The notes: a model not told the origin generated them from the sequence alone. A DNA stretch of 64,000 bases from Methylotenera_A sp040387515 (GCA_040387515.1 JAZKDP010000007.1:124001-188000), one strand, 5' to 3'; positions 1-9,146 are shown, counted from the first letter of the stretch. Translations and numbers: made by a program.

Positions 1-157
1 CGGCATGTTAGGCGGCGTTTTGGGCGGAAAAAAAACAAGTCGTTCAGACAGTGTTTTAGAAAGTGCCGCTAAATCGACGGCGCGTGCGATTGGCTCGCAA
101 TTGGGACGTAGTATAGTTCGTGGCGTTCTTGGCTCAATCTTAGGCAGCCGTAAATAA
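1..157 (+). CDS. HerA-like helicase (DUF853/YjgR) C-terminal end, partial
   Basis: Only the last ~51 codons are in the window; reading starts at base 2 and ends at a TAA at 155-157. The tail is rich in Gly, Ser, Ala and Arg, with the pattern AIGSQLGR followed by RGVLGSILGSRK. This resembles the basic C-terminus of the YjgR/DUF853 HerA-type ATPase family, whose members end in a similar IGSQxGRxIxRGxLG segment. The N-terminal ATPase domain lies outside the window, so function cannot be verified here. fhs begins 27 bases downstream and may be cotranscribed. The assignment is family recognition from a short tail and is moderate at best. Confidence 0.6.
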   Translation, partial: GMLGGVLGGKKTSRSDSVLESAAKSTARAIGSQLGRSIVRGVLGSILGSRK

Positions 158-184
158 TTGGTGTGCTGATTGGGGAGAATCGTC

Positions 185-1882
185 ATGCTGTCTGATCTCG
201 CTATTGCGCAAGCGGCAAAATTGAAGCCGATTGTTGATGTCGCCCAGACGCTTGATATCGCAGCAGAAGATTTAATTCCATATGGCTATTCAATTGCCAA
301 ATTAGGCGCAAGCTTTTTAAACGAATTACATAATCCTACCCAAATCAAATCAAAAACAAAAGTTAGGCCAAACGGCAAACTTATTTTAGTCACAGCTATC
401 AGCCCAACACCTGCTGGCGAAGGTAAAACGACGACTACAATTGGTCTGGCAGATGCACTTAATCACCTGTTTAAGCAAGAAAAAATCGATAAACAGGCAA
501 TGGTTTGTATTCGCGAACCCTCATTAGGGCCGGTGTTTGGCTTAAAAGGTGGCGCGACTGGTGGCGGTTATGCGCAAGTGGTGCCGATGGAAAATATTAA
601 CCTGCATTTTACGGGTGATTTTCATGCCATTACTTCAGCGAATAATTTGCTTGCTGCATTAGTTGATAATCACATTTATCACGGCAACGTATTAGGTATT
701 AAAGAAGTCACGTGGCGTCGTTGTTTGGATACGAATGACCGCGCTTTGCGGCACGTTACAACGCACGCCGAGCTAGATGTTGAAACGGGTTTTAACATTA
801 CTGTCGCTAGCGAAGTCATGGCAATTTTTTGTCTGGCTGAAAATTTAGATGATTTAAAAACGCGCTTAGGTAATATTCAAGTGGCGACTGATCTGGCTGG
901 CAAAGCCATCTTGGCGAGTGATTTGCAAGCGCAGGGTGCGATGACTGCATTACTGAAAGATGCTTTTCAACCAAATTTGGTACAAACGTTAGAACATACT
1001 CCCGCGTTAATTCATGGTGGCCCGTTTGCCAATATCGCGCATGGCTGTAATTCGGTGGTGGCGACAAAAACGGCTTTAAAATTGGCTGATTATGTGGTGA
1101 CTGAGGCGGGCTTTGGTGCAGATCTGGGCGCAGAAAAGTTCTTTGATATCAAATGCCGCAAATCTAACTTGCAACCAGATTTAGTGGTAATCGTCGCTAC
1201 GATTCGCGCACTTAAATATCACGGTGGGGCGACACTGGCTGAGCTTGATCAAGAAAATATTACTTATTTGCAAAGTGGAATGGCAAATCTGATTAAGCAT
1301 CTGACTAATTTGCGCCAACATTTTGGCATGCAAGTATTGGTGGCGATCAACCACTTTACGCATGATACGCAGTTAGAAATCGATACCTTAAAATCTGCAC
1401 TTGCACAATGGGGCTTTAAAGCCATTGTGTGTAAACATTGGGCAGAAGGTGGCACAGGAGCAGTTGACTTAGCACATGCGGTTGTGGAAGCAATTGCAAA
1501 TACGAAATCCAATTTTAAGTTGTTATACCCAGACTCACTACCGTTATTGGGCAAACTAGAAACTATCGCAGCGAAAATTTATGGTGCAACAGCCGTGACG
1601 TTGAGTGAAAAAGCGGCAAAAAAATTAGCGGTGCTGGAACAGCAGTATGCACATTTCCCAATTTGCATCGCTAAAACACAGTATTCATTTTCATCAGACG
1701 CTTCAATTAGAGGCGCGCCAAATGTACATACCTTGCAAGTGCAAGATTTATATTTATCGCGTGGCGCAGGTTTCGTTGTAGCAATCTGTGGAAAGATAAT
1801 GACCATGCCTGGTCTACCAAAGCAGCCCGCTAGCCAACATATTGACCTGAATGCATCTGGTAATATTGTTGGTTTATCTTAA
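185..1882 (+). CDS. fhs: Formate--tetrahydrofolate ligase
   Basis: Cytoplasmic enzyme joining formate and tetrahydrofolate, with ATP, to give 10-formyl-THF; in methylotrophs it links formate to one-carbon assimilation. The ATG at 185 was chosen over the in-frame TTG at 170 because GGGGAGA at 172-178 gives good ribosome-binding spacing to it. The 565-residue product matches the usual 555-560. The nucleotide-binding loop TPAGEGKTTT is at about residues 75-84, and the family motifs EPSLGPVFGLKGGATGGGY, DFHAITSANN and EAGFGADLGAEKFFDIKC are all present. The C-terminal part ends with a Gly-rich MPGLPKQPA segment typical of the family. Nothing is broken or missing. Confidence 0.97.
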   Translation: MLSDLAIAQAAKLKPIVDVAQTLDIAAEDLIPYGYSIAKLGASFLNELHNPTQIKSKTKVRPNGKLILVTAISPTPAGEGKTTTTIGLADALNHLFKQEKIDKQAMVCIREPSLGPVFGLKGGATGGGYAQVVPMENINLHFTGDFHAITSANNLLAALVDNHIYHGNVLGIKEVTWRRCLDTNDRALRHVTTHAELDVETGFNITVASEVMAIFCLAENLDDLKTRLGNIQVATDLAGKAILASDLQAQGAMTALLKDAFQPNLVQTLEHTPALIHGGPFANIAHGCNSVVATKTALKLADYVVTEAGFGADLGAEKFFDIKCRKSNLQPDLVVIVATIRALKYHGGATLAELDQENITYLQSGMANLIKHLTNLRQHFGMQVLVAINHFTHDTQLEIDTLKSALAQWGFKAIVCKHWAEGGTGAVDLAHAVVEAIANTKSNFKLLYPDSLPLLGKLETIAAKIYGATAVTLSEKAAKKLAVLEQQYAHFPICIAKTQYSFSSDASIRGAPNVHTLQVQDLYLSRGAGFVVAICGKIMTMPGLPKQPASQHIDLNASGNIVGLS

Positions 1883-1903
1883 ATCCTGCAGCTTTAATTC
1901 TGT

Positions 1904-2464
1904 ATGTTAACCATTGAAAAAACAGGTACAGCCGAACATACGATTCAAAAATCGCGATTTTATGCGTTTGCAGGACATTGCCAGACAGAGCGGGAAGTCG
2001 GCCTGTTTTTAAGGCAGATGGCGGCCCCTCACCAAAACGCCCATCACTTGGCTTATGCGTTTAGAATCAAAACAGCGGATGGCATCATTCCTAGATTCTC
2101 AGATGCAGGCGAGCCAAGTGGTACCGCGGGCAAGCCTGTTTTACAAATGTTGGAAGGACGCGATTTGATCAATGTCGCAGTTGGCGTGATACGTTATTAT
2201 GGCGGCATTAATTTAGGCACTGGTGGTTTGGTGCGCGCTTATAGCGGCACGGCAAAAATGGCGCTGGATGCCGCGCAGATTATGCCTTTTATTGAAATGA
2301 AAGAGTTGAGTTTAAGTGTGCAATACAATCGTATAGATGAGTTAACTCGATTGGTTTCACAATTAAAAGGCAAGGTGTTAGATAAACATTTTGATCAAGC
2401 AGTACATGTTAAAATCAGTCTACCAGTTACCGAAGTGAATGCATTTGTGGGCAGATTTAATTAG
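1904..2464 (+). CDS. yigZ: YigZ/IMPACT family protein
   Basis: This 186-residue protein carries the YigZ/IMPACT signature at about residues 45-115: NAHHLAYAFR, then FSDAGEPSGTAGKPVL, then VIRYYGGINLGTGGLVRAY. The C-terminal half matches the small ferredoxin-like domain that follows in bacterial YigZ. The eukaryotic homologue IMPACT regulates the eIF2-alpha kinase GCN2, while the bacterial role is poorly defined. The ATG at 1904 lies 21 bases after fhs, and no clear Shine-Dalgarno is visible. Linkage to fhs may be operonic, but no functional connection is evident. Confidence 0.88.
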   Translation: MLTIEKTGTAEHTIQKSRFYAFAGHCQTEREVGLFLRQMAAPHQNAHHLAYAFRIKTADGIIPRFSDAGEPSGTAGKPVLQMLEGRDLINVAVGVIRYYGGINLGTGGLVRAYSGTAKMALDAAQIMPFIEMKELSLSVQYNRIDELTRLVSQLKGKVLDKHFDQAVHVKISLPVTEVNAFVGRFN

Positions 2465-2532
2465 CTAACCACATTAAATAATTCAATCACACATAATTTC
2501 TTACTTAATTCAGGAATATTTAATTAAAAGCT

Positions 2533-3555
2533 ATGCGAGATAATCATACTGAAACCTTATCCATAAAATTTGATATTGCCTCATGGATATTGATTGGCGT
2601 AGCGATGGTGCTGGTATTGGTTTTTCGCTTATTGCCTGCTTTGTTGGCTGGCCTGCTGGTGTATCAATTGATACACATTTTAACGCCATATATCGAACGT
2701 AAATTGCCTGGCCCGCGTGCCAAATTGATTGCAATTGCACTATTAGCCATCGCTACCGTCAGTTTATTGAGCCTTGCAGGAGCAGGCTTAGTCGCATTTT
2801 TCAGGTCAGAGTCGGGCAGCATAACTGTATTACTTGCCAAAATGGCACAGATTATTGAAGACTCACGCAAGATTTTGCCTGCATGGATATTAGAGCGTTT
2901 GCCATCTGATGCGATTGCATTTAAAGAAGAGGCTACTATTTGGCTGCGATCGCATGCAACCGAATTACAGGTTGTAGGCAAAGAAGCCGGGCGTATTACT
3001 GCACATATTATTATTGGCATGATTATAGGCGGCATGATTGCGCTACGCGATGCGCTTAACGACGATCAATATCAGCCCTTTGCACGCGCCTTGGCACAAC
3101 GTGCCTGGCTGTTTGGCGATGCGTTTAAACGCGTTGTGTTTGCGCAGGTGCGTATTGCTTCTATTAATGCATTATTTACGGGCGTTTATTTAGCAATAAT
3201 CTTACCGATGTTTGGTATTGAATTGCCCTTAGTTAAAACGTTGATAGCCATTACTTTTGTGGCTGGCTTGATTCCTGTAGTGGGGAATCTTATTTCCAAC
3301 ACGGTGATTGTTGTTGTGAGTTTAAGCCAATCATTGGGTGTCGCAATTGGCTCGTTGCTGTATTTAATCGTGATTCATAAGCTAGAATATTTTTTAAATG
3401 CACGCATCGTTGGCGGGCAGATTCGCGCAAATGCGTGGGAGTTGCTGATTACCATGTTGTTGATGGAAGCGATTTTTGGACTAGCAGGGATAGTGGCCGC
3501 ACCTATTTATTACGCTTATATTAAAAGTGAGCTAAGAGCGCGCAATTTAATCTAG
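2533..3555 (+). CDS. AI-2E family transporter (PerM/YdiK-like membrane protein)
   Basis: A 340-residue integral membrane protein. Hydrophobic segments cluster near residues 14-45 and 62-85, and several more run from about 155 to the end. The C-terminal half has the family pattern: a loop before an amphipathic region, then a GLIPVVGNLISN motif at about residue 245, followed by paired helices. PerM/AI-2E family members are proposed exporters of small molecules or ions, and the substrate cannot be read from sequence. It is convergent with the M48 protease gene, with a hairpin between them. Confidence 0.85.
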   Translation: MRDNHTETLSIKFDIASWILIGVAMVLVLVFRLLPALLAGLLVYQLIHILTPYIERKLPGPRAKLIAIALLAIATVSLLSLAGAGLVAFFRSESGSITVLLAKMAQIIEDSRKILPAWILERLPSDAIAFKEEATIWLRSHATELQVVGKEAGRITAHIIIGMIIGGMIALRDALNDDQYQPFARALAQRAWLFGDAFKRVVFAQVRIASINALFTGVYLAIILPMFGIELPLVKTLIAITFVAGLIPVVGNLISNTVIVVVSLSQSLGVAIGSLLYLIVIHKLEYFLNARIVGGQIRANAWELLITMLLMEAIFGLAGIVAAPIYYAYIKSELRARNLI

Positions 3556-3582
3556 CTAAATAGACATTTATAAATCCATTAG

Positions 3583-3619
3583 ACTTAACACATAATTTGC
3601 TATTAATAATGTGTTAAGT
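3583..3619. terminator. Inverted repeat between convergent genes
   Basis: Perfect 11-base arms, ACTTAACACAT at 3583-3593 and ATGTGTTAAGT at 3609-3619, are separated by a 15-base AT-rich loop. The repeat sits between the stop codons of the convergent membrane-protein and M48 genes, where a bidirectional terminator is expected. There is no clean U-run on either side, so intrinsic termination is uncertain; it may instead stabilise the 3' ends. Confidence 0.45.
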
Positions 3620-3643
3620 ATTTGAATTAATGTATTAATATCA

Positions 3644-4597
3644 CTAATTTTTCAATCTGTAGAATCTATCTTCAAGTGTTTTTCCTGCTTTAAGATTATC
3701 CAACTTACTGCCTGCACTATTTCCCAATTTAGTTAAGCGCTCGTCTGGATGTGGGTGGGTTTTAAATAGCAATGCAACGCTGTTATCGGTTTTATTGGTT
3801 TGACCAATTGCTTGTAACACTTCAGGCAAGCCAAATGCGTCGTAACCTGCGCGCGCGGCTAGCACCACACCCATGCGGTCCGCTTCATATTCAGCCTCTT
3901 TATCCAAGCTACGCGCACTGATTTCGGCACCACTACCAATGGCTTTTTTCGCAAGTTTATTATCTTTGCTAAACTTATCGGTAATTAAACCTGCGCCAAT
4001 ATTGACTAATTGCTGTTTTTGCAGCACTTTAAGCTGATGTTTTTGCACAATATGGGCGATTTCATGCCCTAAAATCCCTGCTAATTGCGCCTCATTGCTT
4101 AATTGTTGGTATAAGCCTTTGGTGATTAATACATAGCCACCAGGTGCGGCGAAAGCATTTAAATCGCTACTTTCGATGACGCCAAATTTCCAAGGCAAAT
4201 CAGAACGCTCTGATTGATTGGCTACCCAGCGGCCAACTTTATTCACATATTGTTGTAATTTGACATCTTTAACCAAAGGCGCGGCGCCTAAAATACTGCC
4301 GGTAATTTCACGTCCAAGTGCAATTTCCTCTGCAGTGCTTGGATTTTTCCAGTTGAACGCTTTTTCATCGGGCACGACTGTTGCACCTGATTCTGCAGCA
4401 TTTTTTGCAGCGTCAATCTCGACTGGCGTTTTTGCTTGTTCCGGATTAGTAGCTCCGCTGCCATTTTTAACTTCATCTATTTTTTGTTTAGCGGCGTCTT
4501 CAAGCGCCTTGCCAAAATCGAACGCAATAGATTGCATGGAAAATAAACCAGCAGAAACCATTAGCCCAATTAGTAACTTATGCTTAATGTTATGCAT
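3644..4597 (-). CDS. M48 family metalloprotease, periplasmic
   Basis: A 317-residue zinc metalloprotease with an N-terminal signal peptide (hydrophobic residues ~8-25, then SIAFDF). The zinc motif HEIAH is at 178-182 inside GHEIAHIVQKH, and a downstream EYEAD at about 237-241 provides the third ligand. The later HPHPDERL segment is typical of this group. It resembles the secreted M48 peptidases of the LoiP/YcaL type rather than membrane HtpX. The start overlaps the upstream SH3 gene's stop by one base (TAATG), with AAAGGAG just before it, indicating translational coupling. It is the last gene of a minus-strand set CHASE2-SH3-M48. Confidence 0.9.
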   Translation of the reverse strand: MHNIKHKLLIGLMVSAGLFSMQSIAFDFGKALEDAAKQKIDEVKNGSGATNPEQAKTPVEIDAAKNAAESGATVVPDEKAFNWKNPSTAEEIALGREITGSILGAAPLVKDVKLQQYVNKVGRWVANQSERSDLPWKFGVIESSDLNAFAAPGGYVLITKGLYQQLSNEAQLAGILGHEIAHIVQKHQLKVLQKQQLVNIGAGLITDKFSKDNKLAKKAIGSGAEISARSLDKEAEYEADRMGVVLAARAGYDAFGLPEVLQAIGQTNKTDNSVALLFKTHPHPDERLTKLGNSAGSKLDNLKAGKTLEDRFYRLKN

Positions 4598-5124
4598 TAT
4601 TGAGCTCCTTTAAAGTAAGTGAGTGGTGAGGTAATCAAACCGCCTGCTGCTGCAAATTTTTGCCCATCTTTGGGTGTTAAGGTATAGCTTTCTAATTTTT
4701 TCATTTCAGTTTCGTTAAATTGGGCGGTTTGCAGTTCTTCTGCACTTAAGCCGCGAATGCCCGTGGTAGAAACCACTTTGCCAGTACCTGCGCGCCCGCT
4801 GGCAACGTCTGCAAGACCTTTCACTTGGTTGCTGCTCGATACGCCGCCGCGTTTAACCGATAACAAACGCACCCAGCCAGTGCTTTTTTTGCCAGCACTT
4901 TTTTGAGTGGTCACTTGTAACCAAGCACCTTTTTTCGCCAAAATATCTACCGCATCATTTTTGCTTAAGCTGCCGACCGATTTGGCATCCGCAAAAGGTG
5001 TTAATCGTAAAGTATCCGCTTTTAATGCTGTGCCAGCTTCGCCGCCAATCCCAAAAATAGGGCTTGCTAGACTGATAAGCAGCAAAGCTCTTAAATAGTT
5101 TTTTTTGTTTAAGTCTATTTTCAT
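4597..5124 (-). CDS. Periplasmic SH3-domain protein
   Basis: A 175-residue protein with a likely signal peptide (MKIDLNKKNYLRALLLISLA, then GIGGEAGTA). Residues ~33-95 look like a bacterial SH3 domain: a start TALKADTLRLTP, then a beta pattern AVDILAKKGAWLQVTT ending in GWVRLLSV. Such domains often bind peptidoglycan or peptides. The C-terminal ~75 residues include GIRGLSAEEL and a KKLESYTLTP segment of unknown role. It lies between the CHASE2 gene and the M48 protease, with an overlapping stop/start to the latter, so it may guide or regulate the protease. That partnership is inferred from position only. Confidence 0.75.
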   Translation of the reverse strand: MKIDLNKKNYLRALLLISLASPIFGIGGEAGTALKADTLRLTPFADAKSVGSLSKNDAVDILAKKGAWLQVTTQKSAGKKSTGWVRLLSVKRGGVSSSNQVKGLADVASGRAGTGKVVSTTGIRGLSAEELQTAQFNETEMKKLESYTLTPKDGQKFAAAGGLITSPLTYFKGAQ

Positions 5125-5172
5125 ATCAAATCCTTTATTGATTCTTGTATGCTTGTTACTAATTATCTAGCC

Positions 5173-6882
5173 CTAATTTTCTGAGTCTAATTCGCTAGTT
5201 TCCAATTTAATGACCGCTTGTGCAAACAGCGTTCGCCATTGCGCTGCTAAAGTCATAGTTGATTCAGATGTTTGCCGATGAGAAAGCTTGCCTTCATGCA
5301 ATGTGTAACGTGTCACAGTTGTAACGGGTAGACCGCAGTCACTGATTAAGTTCGGCAATTTTTTTGCAAGCTGTAGTGCATCTTGCTTGGCGGTTTCTGC
5401 ATATTCTGGTTTGTTATTTGCAAACATCCAACTCACCACCACCATGTCGCCAAATAAGCCCCAAATGCCACTTTGTGTGCCATGAATGGCTTCAATACTA
5501 TTAGGCGACTCGCTGTTTAACTCGATTTCACGTTTCAATTTTTTGAGCATCGCAGGGCTTAATGCTTCATTACTTTCTACTAAAATCGGCATGATTAATA
5601 CACTAGATTCAGCCGCATCGGCTTTTAAGCCGAATGCCAACCAACGTTGCAAGGCGCGGTCTGTGGCTAACGCATAGATTTTAGCGATCCCGAATAAGGC
5701 GACGGTCCACAAAATAGGCGCGGTTAGATCGAGATAAGTGTTGGTAAGATTAATCGCCACGTATGACAACACTAATAAACCAATTTGCCCGCCAGTGAAA
5801 ATCGAGTTAAATCGGTCGCGGTCTACCTTAAAGTAAAACGCCAATGTGGTGGCCCAAATCAAAAGTAAGCTCAATAATACATAAGGTATTTTGCCGCGCC
5901 ATACTTTTAAATAGTCACCATGTTTTGCGTTATCAATTGCGGTCGCCATAATTTCCACGCCCGGAAATTGTTTGTCCATCGCTGTCGCTTTGATATCAAA
6001 CAAGCCTGGTGCGGTAGAGCCGATGATGACGATTTTGTTAGTAAATTCATTCGCTGGGCGTTTTTTGTGCTCACTGGCTAAATCAGTGAATACATCGCTA
6101 AACGTGGCATAAGTATAGGTAAATGGTTTGCCGCGCCAGTTAATTAGCATATCTTGTGGCAGGTTTTCAATAGGTTGATTATTGGCAAATTCGGCTACCA
6201 CTAACGGTAACGAAGGTAAGCGCCAGCCTGCATTGTCATGAAACATGCGGTATTGGCGCACGATGCCATCGTTGTCTGGATAGACATTATGCGTGCCTAA
6301 ACGATTGGCTTTCAGCGCGGCTTCAAAATACGGCAATATAGCCGCCACAGTGGAATTTTTATCGGCTTCAGCACTGGGAATTAACCCTGGTATTTGTGCA
6401 TATTTCAGTTGGCTTGATGCATCTTGACTCGCATCCAGACGTAAAACGGGGAAGAAGGTGTTGTCGGATGCCGCAATCACATCATTAAAATAAGTGTCGC
6501 TATCTGCGTTATAAATATCCGCATCACTAAACATAATATCAAACACAATTGCTTTGGGGTTTTGTACTTGGATGTTTTCTACAAATTCACCCAACACTTG
6601 GCGCGGCCAAGGCCAGCGGCCATATTCTTTGGCAAACGCAGCCAAGCTCGCCTCGTTAATATCCACAATGACAATATCTTTATCTGCGCTAGGTTGAAAC
6701 ACGCGATTTTTCACCATAAAGTCGAACGCTTTGTCGCGCATATTCAAACCTACGTGAAATACACTCGCATCTAATAACACCAGCAAAGTGAACATGGTGG
6801 CGAGATAAATATAAAAGTTGTTTTTAAGCTTGCGCGTTAAGTTGGCAAGCCATTGGCCTAAAAGCAGTTTGAGTTTATTCAT
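5173..6882 (-). CDS. CHASE2-domain membrane sensor without a recognised output domain
   Basis: A 569-residue protein. It has an N-terminal transmembrane helix (~25-45) and a periplasmic CHASE2 region (~45-330) containing RDKAFDFMVKNR, DIVIVDINEAS, GRWPWPRQVL, AIVFDIMFSD, the DGIVRQYRMF strand and IVIIGSTAPGLFD. Three closely spaced transmembrane helices follow (~335-415). CHASE2 usually feeds a cyclase, kinase or GGDEF domain; here the ~145-residue cytoplasmic tail has no cyclase or kinase motifs that I can see. It is the promoter-proximal gene of the set with the SH3 protein and M48 protease, suggesting an envelope-sensing role. The domain call is confident; the function is not. Confidence 0.85.
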   Translation of the reverse strand: MNKLKLLLGQWLANLTRKLKNNFYIYLATMFTLLVLLDASVFHVGLNMRDKAFDFMVKNRVFQPSADKDIVIVDINEASLAAFAKEYGRWPWPRQVLGEFVENIQVQNPKAIVFDIMFSDADIYNADSDTYFNDVIAASDNTFFPVLRLDASQDASSQLKYAQIPGLIPSAEADKNSTVAAILPYFEAALKANRLGTHNVYPDNDGIVRQYRMFHDNAGWRLPSLPLVVAEFANNQPIENLPQDMLINWRGKPFTYTYATFSDVFTDLASEHKKRPANEFTNKIVIIGSTAPGLFDIKATAMDKQFPGVEIMATAIDNAKHGDYLKVWRGKIPYVLLSLLLIWATTLAFYFKVDRDRFNSIFTGGQIGLLVLSYVAINLTNTYLDLTAPILWTVALFGIAKIYALATDRALQRWLAFGLKADAAESSVLIMPILVESNEALSPAMLKKLKREIELNSESPNSIEAIHGTQSGIWGLFGDMVVVSWMFANNKPEYAETAKQDALQLAKKLPNLISDCGLPVTTVTRYTLHEGKLSHRQTSESTMTLAAQWRTLFAQAVIKLETSELDSEN

Positions 6883-6931
6883 ATGATTTTATTTATAAAG
6901 GCGAAAGCCACACTGGTTTATAATGTTAGTT

Positions 6932-8248
6932 ATGAACGAAATTATAGTCTTACTTTTAGTTTTAACGCTTATTTTGCTGGCTTGGCTGGCATGGCGCGAG
7001 TTTTCCAGCAGCAAAAATAGTGCATTGCTCAATCAATTAGAAGACAAACATCGCTTGATGTTATTGGATTTAAATGACGGCTTAAATAAGCTAGCAGACC
7101 GCTTGAATGTTGTGTCGCAAGACAATAGTGATAGATTGAAAGCGCAGGTTTCGCTAGAACTGCAAAGTACACGCAACGCCATGCAAGATTTGCAATTGGC
7201 GCAAAATACGAGCTTGGCGCAAACGCGCGAAACCGTTTTGGAAACGCTGCATAAAACGCTGAGTGAGCAGGGCAGAGAGCAGCAATCACTAATCAACAAT
7301 ACGATGCTAAAAGCCACTACAACGTTGACGCAAAGTGTCGAAAGTTTGGGCAAAATAGTCGACAGCCGTTTAGAACAAATAGGCGGCAAAGTGTCGGAAC
7401 GTTTAGACGAAGGCTTTAAAAAGACCAACGAAACGTTTATCAGCGTGATGGAACGTTTGGCCACAATTGATGAGGCGCAGAAGAAAATCGATGGCTTAAC
7501 GGTGAATATGGTTAGCCTGCAAGAATTGCTGGGCGATAAACGCAGTCGTGGAGCTTATGGCGAGGTGCAGTTAGAAGGTTTGGTACGTAATGTATTGCCA
7601 AACGATAGCTTTAAAATGCAGCATACATTTGAAAACGGCGTGCGTGTGGATTGCGCGCTTTTTCTGCCGCAGCCAACGGGTACTGTTGCCGTGGATAGCA
7701 AATTCCCACTGGAAAACTATCACAGAATGTTTGATAGCAGTTTGTCAGAAGCGGTGCAAAATGCGGCAGAAAAGCAGTTTAAAGCTGACGTTAAAAAGCA
7801 TGTGGATGATATAGCTAACAAATATATCATTTCTAATATCACCAGCGATGGCGCAGTCATGTTTATTCCTGCCGAGGCGGTGTTTGCAGAGATTCATGCT
7901 TACCACCCCGAAATTATCGATTACGCCATGAATAAGCGCGTTTGGCTGGTTTCACCGACCACGTTAATGGCGGTACTTAACACAGCGCGCGCGGTGTTAA
8001 AAGATGTGGAAATGCGCAAGCAAGTGCATATCATTAAAGAAGAGCTTGGTAAGCTAAGTAAAGATTTTGAGCGCTTTGATGTGCGCATGAAAAAACTGGC
8101 AGATAACATTCGTCAAGCACATGAGCATGCGCAAGATGTACATGTGAGCAGCCAAAAAATTACCCGTCGTTTTGCGCAAATTGAGCGTGTGGAACTGAGC
8201 AACCAGCCGCTGGATTTACTTGACGCAATAGACGAAAACGATAACTAA
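6932..8248 (+). CDS. rmuC: DNA recombination protein RmuC
   Basis: RmuC-family protein: an N-terminal membrane helix (MNEIIVLLLVLTLILLAWLAW), a long coiled coil to about residue 165, then the RmuC domain. That domain shows RGAYGEVQLEGLVRNVL, VDCALFLPQPTGTVAVDSKFPLENY and MFIPAEAVFAEIHAYHPEIIDYAMNKRVWLVSPTTLMAVL. In E. coli, rmuC limits inverted-repeat recombination, and its core resembles nucleases. The ATG at 6932 gives a 438-residue product. An ATG at 6923 is also in frame, but it overlaps a TATAAT-like sequence (6919-6924), so the later start is preferred. The gene is divergent from the CHASE2 gene, with a gap of about 50 bases. Confidence 0.92.
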   Translation: MNEIIVLLLVLTLILLAWLAWREFSSSKNSALLNQLEDKHRLMLLDLNDGLNKLADRLNVVSQDNSDRLKAQVSLELQSTRNAMQDLQLAQNTSLAQTRETVLETLHKTLSEQGREQQSLINNTMLKATTTLTQSVESLGKIVDSRLEQIGGKVSERLDEGFKKTNETFISVMERLATIDEAQKKIDGLTVNMVSLQELLGDKRSRGAYGEVQLEGLVRNVLPNDSFKMQHTFENGVRVDCALFLPQPTGTVAVDSKFPLENYHRMFDSSLSEAVQNAAEKQFKADVKKHVDDIANKYIISNITSDGAVMFIPAEAVFAEIHAYHPEIIDYAMNKRVWLVSPTTLMAVLNTARAVLKDVEMRKQVHIIKEELGKLSKDFERFDVRMKKLADNIRQAHEHAQDVHVSSQKITRRFAQIERVELSNQPLDLLDAIDENDN

Positions 8249-8313
8249 ATTACAGTATTAAATAGTAATAATTTAGATTAATTAAGTATATTAACTTATT
8301 GAATATAAACAAC

Positions 8314-8571
8314 ATGAAAATTAAAGTATTATATTTTGCAAGAATCAAAGAAGCGGTTAATTACTCAACTGAAGAGCTTGATTTGCCAAGCGAGATTCTG
8401 ACCATTACAGCACTTAAAAATTGGTTAGCATTGCGTGGTGAGGTTTGGGCTAATTTGTTTAATGGCAAGCAAGTAGTTCGCGCGGCGATTAATCATAATT
8501 TGGTGGATGATTTGGCGAAGATTCAAGCCAATGATGAGGTGGCGTTTTTCCCACCGGTGACTGGTGGTTAA
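8314..8571 (+). CDS. moaD: Molybdopterin synthase sulfur carrier subunit MoaD
   Basis: A small ubiquitin-fold protein of 85 residues ending in the diagnostic Gly-Gly (FFPPVTGG), whose terminal glycine is thiocarboxylated to donate sulfur in molybdopterin synthesis. The strand pattern starts MKIKVLYFARIKEA, and an NHNLVDDLAKIQANDEVAFFPP run leads to the tail, as in MoaD. The ATG at 8314 was chosen over the in-frame TTG at 8299, because the family starts directly with its first beta strand. moaE follows after 35 bases, so the two subunits of molybdopterin synthase are made together. Confidence 0.93.
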   Translation: MKIKVLYFARIKEAVNYSTEELDLPSEILTITALKNWLALRGEVWANLFNGKQVVRAAINHNLVDDLAKIQANDEVAFFPPVTGG

Positions 8572-8606
8572 GGATAAAGATTACCAATGAATTTTAGGGT
8601 GATTAA

Positions 8607-9059
8607 ATGACTGTTCAGATACAAACAGAAGATTTTGATGTTGGTTTTTTATTGAATCAATTGCGGCTTGCTAATCCAAGTGCGGGTGCGCTGGTCAGTT
8701 TTGTTGGCCAAGTGCGCGACATCAATGATGGCGACTCAATTAATACGCTGACATTAGAGCATTATCCAGGCATGACGGAAAGCGCACTGACAGCGATTGA
8801 AGTTGAGGCAAGTACGCGTTGGGATTTGATTGATAGTTTGATTATTCACCGTGTGGGTACACTTAAACCGCTTGATCAGATTGTGTTGGTGGCAGTGTTG
8901 AGCGCACATCGTGGTGAAGCTTTTAAGGCCTGTGAATTTATGATGGATTATTTAAAAACCCAAGCACCGTTTTGGAAAAAAGAAATCACGCCAGCAGGCG
9001 AGCGATGGGTTGATGCCAAATTGAGCGATGACGCAGCACTTAACCGTTGGAATAAGTAA
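8607..9059 (+). CDS. moaE: Molybdopterin synthase catalytic subunit MoaE
   Basis: A 150-residue large subunit of molybdopterin synthase. Family motifs include GALVSFVGQVRD (~27-38), LEHYPGMTESAL (~51-62), IIHRVGTLKP (~77-86), LSAHRGEAFKACEFMMDYLK (~97-116) and the catalytic-lysine region APFWKKE (~119-125). It converts precursor Z to molybdopterin using sulfur from MoaD, encoded immediately upstream. Length and motifs are normal. The other moa/mog genes are not in this window. Confidence 0.96.
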   Translation: MTVQIQTEDFDVGFLLNQLRLANPSAGALVSFVGQVRDINDGDSINTLTLEHYPGMTESALTAIEVEASTRWDLIDSLIIHRVGTLKPLDQIVLVAVLSAHRGEAFKACEFMMDYLKTQAPFWKKEITPAGERWVDAKLSDDAALNRWNK

Positions 9060-9146
9060 GTATTTAAAATAGATACTGACGAAATATGTGCCCGAAATAA
9101 TCGGCTGTAAATAAGTAGTTTATAAAAGAGAAAACATCTAAAAGTA

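Noticed and set aside
816..1806. Several open frames on the minus strand within fhs (816-1067, 1181-1363, 1264-1554, 1579-1806)
   Set aside because: They are antisense to a strongly recognised gene, lack ribosome-binding sites and family features.
7029..7464. Minus-strand open frames within rmuC
   Set aside because: Shadow frames of the RmuC coiled coil, with no independent support.
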